Positions 34,449 through 39,520 of a stretch of DNA of 39,520 nucleotides are shown here, in pieces. The notes beneath the pieces were generated by a model. That model saw only the letters and a program-made list of their open reading frames with translations, made no database searches and had not been told where the DNA came from. The position numbers were made by a program, and so were the translations under genes. Numbering within the stretch: the stretch's first letter is position 1; every line of letters begins with the position of its first letter. The DNA comes from Verrucomicrobiota bacterium (lineage in GTDB: Bacteria; Verrucomicrobiota; Verrucomicrobiia; Limisphaerales; J093): the NCBI GenBank assembly GCA_016871715.1, contig VHCO01000044.1:1-39520 (forward strand). The letters run 5' to 3'.

Positions 34449-34943
34449 CTAGTGATGGGCATGCTCGGCGTGCGCGCTGCCCGCCATGGACCGCTCGAAA
34501 CGCTCGTGATGGCCCAGGGTCAGGCGCTGCATTTCGGCCAGGTAACGCCGCCCCTGCTCCGGCGGCATCGCTTGGCTGACGGCAAAGAAATGACGCAACA
34601 TTTGAGCTTGGCACTGTGCCCGCAGGTTCCCCACTTCCGCCAGCTTCTCCTGAACCGCCTGGGTGAGGTTCGTAGCGCTCTGGAGTGCAACCTGGAGTTC
34701 GGCCTGTCGGGCTGCGATCTGCTCGCACCAACGGGCGCACTCGGGCAAGTAACCCTCGTGCAGTTGCCGAATGCGATCGAGCTCCGTCGCCCCCAGCCGG
34801 AACTCGCGCCGTAGCCACTCGAGGTCGTCGCCCGGGTCCATCCAGTGTCGAGCCGCCAACTCCTTGGCGACGAGGTAAGACGCAGCCAAGATCGCTCCGC
34901 CGGCTAACACGGCAGCTAACAGGATCTCTAGCGGGCGGCGCAT
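34449..34943 (-). CDS. Periplasmic heavy-metal sensor/resistance protein (CnrX/ZraP/CpxP-like)
   Basis: 164 residues: an N-terminal membrane anchor (ILLAAVLAGGAILAASYLVA), then a helical periplasmic domain with conserved 'LHEGYLPECARWCEQIAARQAEL', a second helix 'RAQCQAQMLRHFFAVSQAMPPEQGRRYL', and a His-rich end (HAEHAHH). The Cys, His and Met residues are plausible metal ligands. CnrX-type sensors bind metal and release a sigma factor through an anti-sigma partner. The gene begins 2 bp after the anti-sigma candidate, so the two are probably co-translated. The start at MRRPLEILL was chosen over a longer frame overlapping that gene. Confidence 0.8.
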   Translation of the reverse strand: MRRPLEILLAAVLAGGAILAASYLVAKELAARHWMDPGDDLEWLRREFRLGATELDRIRQLHEGYLPECARWCEQIAARQAELQVALQSATNLTQAVQEKLAEVGNLRAQCQAQMLRHFFAVSQAMPPEQGRRYLAEMQRLTLGHHERFERSMAGSAHAEHAHH

Positions 34944-34945
34944 GC

Positions 34946-35257
34946 TCAATTCCCAGCGTTCAGCGGACTGACGGCCGCCACGTAGCGTTCCTTGGCGTTC
35001 TCCTTCGCCAGGCGTACCCCCTCCGCCAGGCCCAAAGACCCGCCGAAAAGGAGCAGTGCGGTCGCCCCGGCCAGGGCCAGACGCGGACGCCACAGCCAAC
35101 TCACAATCGGTCCCAGCCAATCGCGTGCGGCCCGGGTCTGCTCGATCCGCCGCCAGACCGCGGCCTGGAACCTAAGGGGTAACTCCGGCGTGACGCGCGC
35201 CTCGCGCAACAGCGTCCGCAGGGCGGAGTCGTTGGATGCACCTGACGGTTCTGACAT
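34946..35257 (-). CDS. Short membrane anti-sigma factor candidate
   Basis: 103 residues with an N-terminal cytoplasmic region of about 55 ('LRTLLREARVTPELPLRFQAAVWRRIEQ'), one membrane helix (PRLALAGATALLLFGGSLGLA) and a periplasmic tail of about 25. This size and topology match CnrY-type anti-sigma factors, and the gene lies between the ECF sigma and metal-sensor genes. No zinc-finger (ZAS) motif is present. Assigned mainly by position and topology. The 93-bp gap to the sigma gene contains an A-rich run followed by repeated GGGGTA and could hold a second promoter. Confidence 0.6.
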   Translation of the reverse strand: MSEPSGASNDSALRTLLREARVTPELPLRFQAAVWRRIEQTRAARDWLGPIVSWLWRPRLALAGATALLLFGGSLGLAEGVRLAKENAKERYVAAVSPLNAGN

Positions 35258-35350
35258 GGCTACTATGCTTCTCGTTGGTAATACCCCGGCCGCCGTCGTA
35301 CCCCGCAGACTTTTTTCTCGTGCTCGGGCTCGCTGGGGCCTGCTGCCCCA

Positions 35351-35932
35351 TCAAAGCCACTTCCGGAGCGCCTCACGCAAGAGCTTGCGCCCGCGGTAAA
35401 GTCTGAGCTCGACCGCCTTCGCCGTCGTGTTCAAGATCGCCGCCGCCTCGGCCAGCGCCAGGTCTTGCCATTCGCAGAGGACGATCGCCTCACGCAGGTC
35501 GGCCGGCAACCGCTCGACCGCCGCCCGCACCGCCGCCGCCCGCTCCAGCCTCAGCACCGTCTGGTCCGGCGCAGCCGCCTGCGCCGGGATCGACTCAGCC
35601 CACCCCGGCTGCGCACTGCCGGTCGGGTTCTCGAGGGACACCGTCGGGTGTCGGCTCCGCCAACGGTAGTGGTTGCGAGCGAGGTTGCCGGCGATGGTAT
35701 AAAGCCACGTGCTGAACTTGGCGTCCGGCCGGAAGCGAGCGCGGTACTGAAAGACCCGCGTGAAAGTATCCTGGGCCAGGTCCTCCGCCTCCGCTTCGTC
35801 GCCCAACATGCGGCACAAAAACTGGAACACCGCCGGCGCATGGCGCTCCATCAGATCGTCAAGCGCCTCCTCGTGGCCCGCGTTGAGCCGAGCCATGTCA
35901 ACCCGGTCCCGCTCCTCGTCATGCCTATCCAT
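35351..35932 (-). CDS. ECF-type RNA polymerase sigma factor
   Basis: 193 residues. Region 2 spans about 15-95 ('LMERHAPAVFQFLCRMLGD', 'AEDLAQDTFTRVFQY', 'FSTWLYTIAGNLARNHYR') and region 4 about 140-193 ('LPADLREAIVLCEWQDLALAEAAAILNTT', 'AVELRLYRGRKLLREAL'). It most likely directs transcription of the metal-response genes on both sides, including its own operon. ATG 35932 is used here; a GTG at 35950 is possible but lies inside a hairpin. Downstream on the same strand are the anti-sigma and sensor genes. Confidence 0.93.
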   Translation of the reverse strand: MDRHDEERDRVDMARLNAGHEEALDDLMERHAPAVFQFLCRMLGDEAEAEDLAQDTFTRVFQYRARFRPDAKFSTWLYTIAGNLARNHYRWRSRHPTVSLENPTGSAQPGWAESIPAQAAAPDQTVLRLERAAAVRAAVERLPADLREAIVLCEWQDLALAEAAAILNTTAKAVELRLYRGRKLLREALRKWL

Positions 35933-35948
35933 CGACGTCGGACGGACC

Positions 35949-35962
35949 ACGGTTTCCCGTGT
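35949..35962 (-). promoter_or_regulatory. GAAA-tetraloop hairpin before the sigma-factor gene
   Basis: On the minus strand CACGG-GAAA-CCGTG forms a 5-bp stem with a GNRA loop, 16 nt upstream of the ATG at 35932. It may affect translation initiation; GGGAAACC also resembles an ECF-type -35 element. Both readings are inference. Confidence 0.35.
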
Positions 35963-36058
35963 CCATGGCAGTTTGCGGCGCGCAGAGGACCGCGCGCTCC
36001 ACCCTCAAGCAGGCACCAAGCATGGTCAGCCGGGCATCCATGTCACGCCCGGCAGACG

Positions 36059-36234
36059 TTAGTCAGGCACACCGAAGATCGCAACCTCGGCGAGTTCGAT
36101 CCGCCGGTCTGCCCCTTGGCTGCCAGCCGCACATCGAGGCGGTGGACCGGCCTGCCTAGCCCAGCCGACGCCAGTCGTTCTACCAGCTCGTCCGGAGACC
36201 GGAACGCGACCCAACCACCGCACGGCTGAGGGGT
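36059..36234 (-). pseudogene. Possible frameshifted gene remnant in the divergent region
   Basis: One frame reads 'WVAFRSPDELVERLASAG' followed by 'HRLDVRLAAKG'; after a one-base shift at a run of four C (36112-36115) it continues DRRIELAEVAIFGVPD and stops at TAA 36061-36059. The end resembles the last strand of discoidin-like domains. No start codon is visible, so it is at best a decayed 3' end. The remaining parts of 35951-36274 are the divergent promoter region. Confidence 0.25.
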
Positions 36235-36244
36235 TCACCCCAGC
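36225..36244 (+). promoter_or_regulatory. Hairpin in the tolC-type gene leader
   Basis: GCT and GGGG pair with CCCC and AGC around a TTCA loop, with a two-base bulge, ending 30 bp before the ATG at 36275. It could be an operator or a leader structure controlling the efflux operon. Confidence 0.35.
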
Positions 36245-36274
36245 GCGGTGTACTCACAACGGTAGATCGAAACC

Positions 36275-37654
36275 ATGAAGCCGCATTCTCGAACGCCGGC
36301 CTACCGCGAGTTCATACCCGCGGCGGGTCTACTCCTGACGCTCTGGTTCCTGACCGGCTGCCGGGGGATGCCGACCCAGGGCGAACGCGCCGCACGCCAG
36401 GACCTGCAGACCGTCCGCGAGGTGTTGCGGCCGCGGTCCACGGCCGACAGGCCACCCGCACTCACCGGTGATTCGCCGCTCGCCGACTATCTCCGCTTCG
36501 CCATGCTGAACCAACCGCGCGTGGCGGCAGCCTATTTCGACTGGTGGTCGGCTGTCGAGCGAATCACCGTCGAACGATCGCTGCCCGACCCACGGCTCTC
36601 CTTCGAGTCCGACATCGCCGACATCGTGATGACCCTCATGCCGGGCCTGATGCAGGAACTGCCCGGGCCGGGCAAACTCAAAGCCGCGGCTAATGTGGCC
36701 ACGGCTGAGAGCCAAACCAAGTATTTCGCCTTCGAGACGGCGGTGCTGGAAACCGCTTTCACCCTCAAGCGCGCCTACTACCAACTCTGGTTCCTGGACG
36801 AGAACCTCGCCATCAACCGCCAGACCCTCGCCTTGCTCGCCGAGTTGGAGCAAATCGCCCGCGCCCAAAACGCCGCCGGCAAGGTCACCTTGCAGGACGT
36901 CTACCGGGCCCAGATCGAGCAGGACCAACTGGCGACCGAGATCGCCAATCTCGAGGACTCACGCCGCCCCCTCCTCGCTCAACTCAAGGCCGCCCTCGGC
37001 CTCACGCGCGACCAACCCGATCCACCCCGACCGGCTCGGTTCCAATCGACCCCCTTGACCTTGCAGGCCGAGGAACTGCTCGACACCGCCTTTACCCGAA
37101 ACCCCCGACTCCACACCATGGCCGCCGAGGTGCGGTTGGCCGAAGCCGCCATCGCCCTGGCCCACAAAGCGAAGGTGCCCGATTTCAGCCTCGGCCTGAT
37201 GGCCGACGCTAAGGCTGGCCCGGCCATGTTTCGCCCGCAGGCAGGCATGACCCTGCCCCTCTGGCGCGACAAGATCGCAGCTCAGATCGCCCAAGCTCAG
37301 GCCAACCGAAGCGCCGCCGAAGCTCGGCTCACGGCCGAGCAAATCATGGTGACCGTGGACTTCGCCATGAAGAGCTACGACTACCGGGAAACCACCCGAA
37401 ACCTGATGCTGCTCCAGGAGAAGTTGATTCCCAAGGCCGCGCAATCGTTGGCCATCGCCCGGGCCGGCTACCTCGCCGGCCAGATTGACTTCTTCAACCT
37501 CATCGACGCCGAGCGCACTCTGTTGGGCTTCCAATTGCAGGAAGTGTCCGAACGCACCCGCCGCGAGATCGTGTTGGCGGATCTGTCGTTGTCCATCGCG
37601 GGGATAGCTCCGGATGGGGCGCCGCTGCTGCCACCGACTCATGAGTCCCGCTAA
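36275..37654 (+). CDS. TolC-family outer-membrane lipoprotein (CusC-like)
   Basis: 459 residues. The signal ends in FLTGC, so Cys29 is probably lipidated, as in CusC/OprM-type proteins. Two long helical hairpins typical of the TolC fold are visible ('FETAVLETAFTLKRAYYQLWFLDENLAINRQTL', 'KIAAQIAQAQANRSAAEARLTAEQ'), with the conserved 'LPGPGKLKAA' and 'AGQIDFFNLIDAERTLL' segments. It forms the outer-membrane channel for the RND-type metal efflux system whose adaptor follows 7 bp downstream. Several Met/Pro residues ('MTLMPGLMQELPGPG') are compatible with copper/silver substrates, but this is suggestive only. Confidence 0.9.
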   Translation: MKPHSRTPAYREFIPAAGLLLTLWFLTGCRGMPTQGERAARQDLQTVREVLRPRSTADRPPALTGDSPLADYLRFAMLNQPRVAAAYFDWWSAVERITVERSLPDPRLSFESDIADIVMTLMPGLMQELPGPGKLKAAANVATAESQTKYFAFETAVLETAFTLKRAYYQLWFLDENLAINRQTLALLAELEQIARAQNAAGKVTLQDVYRAQIEQDQLATEIANLEDSRRPLLAQLKAALGLTRDQPDPPRPARFQSTPLTLQAEELLDTAFTRNPRLHTMAAEVRLAEAAIALAHKAKVPDFSLGLMADAKAGPAMFRPQAGMTLPLWRDKIAAQIAQAQANRSAAEARLTAEQIMVTVDFAMKSYDYRETTRNLMLLQEKLIPKAAQSLAIARAGYLAGQIDFFNLIDAERTLLGFQLQEVSERTRREIVLADLSLSIAGIAPDGAPLLPPTHESR

Positions 37655-37661
37655 CTTGGGT

Positions 37662-39520
37662 ATGAAATCCAGACTCGCCCTCACACTCCTCGCCCTGATC
37701 GCCGTGGCCCTCGGCGCGTTCTATCTCGGCCGCCTCTCCGGCCACCATCACCCTGCCCCCGCCGGGGCCGATGCGGCCGAGAAGACCCTCTACACCTGTG
37801 GCATGCATCCGCAGGTGATCCAGGATCAACCTGGCAATTGCCCGATCTGCGGCATGAAGCTGACCGCCATCCGCCGTACCCCGGGCAGCCCGACGTCCAG
37901 CGGCGGCGCCAGCGCCTCCGCCGAGCGCACGGTCAAATATTACAAGTCGAGCATGATCCCAGGCGAGGTCAGCCCCTCCCCAGGTAAAGACTCGATGGGC
38001 ATGGACTTGGTCCCGGTTTACGAGGATGAAGCGGCCATGGACGCCACCATCGCCATCGACCCCGTGACCATCCAGAACATGGGCCTACGCACCGCCGTCC
38101 TCACCAACGGCCCCCTGCGCCGCGTCATCCGCACCGTCGCCACCATCGATTACGAAGAACCAGCCCTGGCCGACGTGACCACCAAGTTCCGCGGCTGGAT
38201 CGAGACATTGCACGTCGATGCCGTCGGCGCTCAAGTTCACCGGGGCGATCCGCTCTTCGAGGTTTACTCGCCTGAACTCTACAGTGCCCAGACGGAATAT
38301 CTGCTGGCCCTCCAGGCTGGCTCCCAGACCGGCGCGGAAGGGTTGCGCGAAACGGCCCGAACCAAACTCAAGTACTGGGACATCTCACCCGATCAGATCG
38401 CTGAGCTCGAGCAGACCCGCCAGCCGCGCAAGACCCTCCGCGTGCTCGCCCCGATCGACGGGTTCGTCGTGGAAAAATTGGCGGTCGATGGTCAGATGGT
38501 CGAGGCAGGTATGAAACTGTATCGCCTCGCCGATTTGGCCCTTGTATGGGTACACGCCCAGGTCTACGAGCAAGACCTGCCCTTCGTCCGCCTGGGCCAA
38601 GAAGCTACCGTGAGCCTGTCCTATTTGCCCGACCGCAAGTTCCGCGGCCGCGTGACCTACATCTACCCCACCCTGGATCCGAAAACCCGCACCGTCCAGG
38701 TCCGCATGGAGTTCCATAACCCCGGTTACTTCCTCAAGCCAGGCATGTTCGCCTCCGTCGAGTTGGTGGCCGAACTGTCGCCCTCCACCCTGCTCGTGCC
38801 GGACATGGCCGTGCTCCGTAGCGGGGAGCGTAACACGGTGTTTGTAGCCCTGGACGCTGGGAAGTTCCAGGCCCGCACCGTCCGCTTGGGGGCTCGCGCT
38901 CAAGACGACCTTCTCCAGGTGCTGGGCGGGCTGGCGGCAGGCGAACGGGTCGTGGTCTCCGGCCAGTTCATGCTCGACTCCGAAAGTCAACTGCGCGAAG
39001 CGATCCAGAAGATGATGGACCCAACCCGGAGCCGGTCGGCTCACCTCGAGCACGCCCCTGAAGCCCAACCGACCGACCCCTCGAACGCGGCTGCCACGCC
39101 GGCAACCACCCCGGGCAAGACCGTCTACCTTTGTCCGATGCCCGAGCACGTGGCCATCGAGTACGAGGCCCCGGGGTCCTGCCCGCTGTGTGGCATGACC
39201 CTCGTGCCGGTCGCGGCGGATGTCCTCGCCAAAATCCATCCTGGCGGCGCGGTCCAGTACTACACTTGCCCCATGCCCGAGCATGCCGACGTGCGCCTCG
39301 ACAAACCCGGCAAATGCCCCCAGTGCCGGATGACGTTGATCCCCGTCATGCCTCAACCGCCCCAGCCCGCCCCCGAACCGGCCGCGCCCTTGCCCCCTCT
39401 CTACACCTGCCCCATGGCCTCCCACGCCCACATCGTCGCCGATCAACCAGGCCCATGCCCCGAGTGCGAAATGGCCCTCGTCCCCACCAGCTCCGTGAAG
39501 CACGGTCCAAAAGCCGAGGA
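37662..39520 (+). CDS. CusB-like RND efflux periplasmic adaptor with five heavy-metal-binding modules, 3' end outside window
   Basis: At least 619 residues, running off the window. A membrane anchor (ALTLLALIAVALGAFYLG) is followed by a heavy-metal-binding module at about 44-69 ('YTCGMHPQ', 'CPICGMKL') and a Cys-less one at about 93-122 (ending 'DSMGMDLVPVYEDE'). Then comes the adaptor core: barrel-sandwich ('VTTKFRGWIETLHVDAVGAQV'), helical hairpin ('YSAQTEYLLALQAG'), 'VLAPIDGFVVEKLAV' and beta-barrel ('FRGRVTYIYPTLDPKTRTVQVRMEF'). After a Pro/Ala linker, three more modules start near 489, 533 and 581, each with 'CPM' and 'CP.C.M' motifs. Adaptors of Cu/Ag efflux commonly have one or two such modules. 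ATG 37641 in frame, overlapping the tolC-type stop, is an alternative start. Confidence 0.93.
   Translation, partial: MKSRLALTLLALIAVALGAFYLGRLSGHHHPAPAGADAAEKTLYTCGMHPQVIQDQPGNCPICGMKLTAIRRTPGSPTSSGGASASAERTVKYYKSSMIPGEVSPSPGKDSMGMDLVPVYEDEAAMDATIAIDPVTIQNMGLRTAVLTNGPLRRVIRTVATIDYEEPALADVTTKFRGWIETLHVDAVGAQVHRGDPLFEVYSPELYSAQTEYLLALQAGSQTGAEGLRETARTKLKYWDISPDQIAELEQTRQPRKTLRVLAPIDGFVVEKLAVDGQMVEAGMKLYRLADLALVWVHAQVYEQDLPFVRLGQEATVSLSYLPDRKFRGRVTYIYPTLDPKTRTVQVRMEFHNPGYFLKPGMFASVELVAELSPSTLLVPDMAVLRSGERNTVFVALDAGKFQARTVRLGARAQDDLLQVLGGLAAGERVVVSGQFMLDSESQLREAIQKMMDPTRSRSAHLEHAPEAQPTDPSNAAATPATTPGKTVYLCPMPEHVAIEYEAPGSCPLCGMTLVPVAADVLAKIHPGGAVQYYTCPMPEHADVRLDKPGKCPQCRMTLIPVMPQPPQPAPEPAAPLPPLYTCPMASHAHIVADQPGPCPECEMALVPTSSVKHGPKAE

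Overview
The window is GC-rich, densely packed bacterial DNA, most likely from a member of the Verrucomicrobiota (Limisphaerales/Pedosphaera-type). This is inferred from the mix of gene families: prepilin-type proteins with an H-X9-DG C-terminal motif, two PEP-CTERM proteins, large secreted lamin-tail/CotH proteins, Tat-exported Gfo/Idh/MocA and GH127 enzymes, and proteins ending in the short beta-rich domain common in that phylum. No rRNA, tRNA or CRISPR array was seen. Housekeeping genes are purL, a tail-specific protease, lysA and recA.

Layout. 1-6.8 kb: the 3' end of a REP-associated transposase (RAYT) with hairpin and REP-like elements nearby, a 1494-residue lamin-tail/CotH surface protein, a PEP-CTERM protein and a pseudopilin. 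7-14.1 kb: a secreted glycosidase-like protein, purL, a TonB-C-like lipoprotein and an atypical SDR epimerase preceded by a G-quadruplex motif. 14.2-20.7 kb: a two-gene Tat-exported PHP/oxidoreductase operon, a large secreted protein behind a repeat-rich promoter, and a PEP-CTERM gene interrupted by a stop codon right after its signal peptide. 20.9-27.8 kb: S41 protease, lysA, recA, a GNAT acetyltransferase, a pseudopilin that has lost its N-terminal helix, and a small membrane protein. 27.9-32 kb: an exported RbsD/FucU-like protein facing a four-gene envelope redox operon (DUF4266-type lipoprotein, TlpA-like thioredoxin, outer-membrane barrel, redoxin-Ig protein). 32.3-34.4 kb: a GH127 glycosidase. 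34.4 kb to the end: a divergent metal-response locus with a periplasmic heavy-metal sensor, a short membrane anti-sigma candidate and an ECF sigma factor on one strand, and a TolC-type lipoprotein and a CusB-type adaptor on the other. The adaptor has five metal-binding modules and runs off the window.

The two most system-like regions are the redox operon and the metal locus. In the redox operon, two paralogous thioredoxin-fold proteins flank an outer-membrane barrel and a Cys-ended lipoprotein. The metal locus has the layout of the CnrYXH sigma/anti-sigma/sensor arrangement driving an RND efflux system. Several start codons were moved downstream from the longest open frame to sit in front of recognisable signal peptides, Tat motifs or family N-termini. 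Many genes lack a clear Shine-Dalgarno sequence, so starts are less certain than stops.
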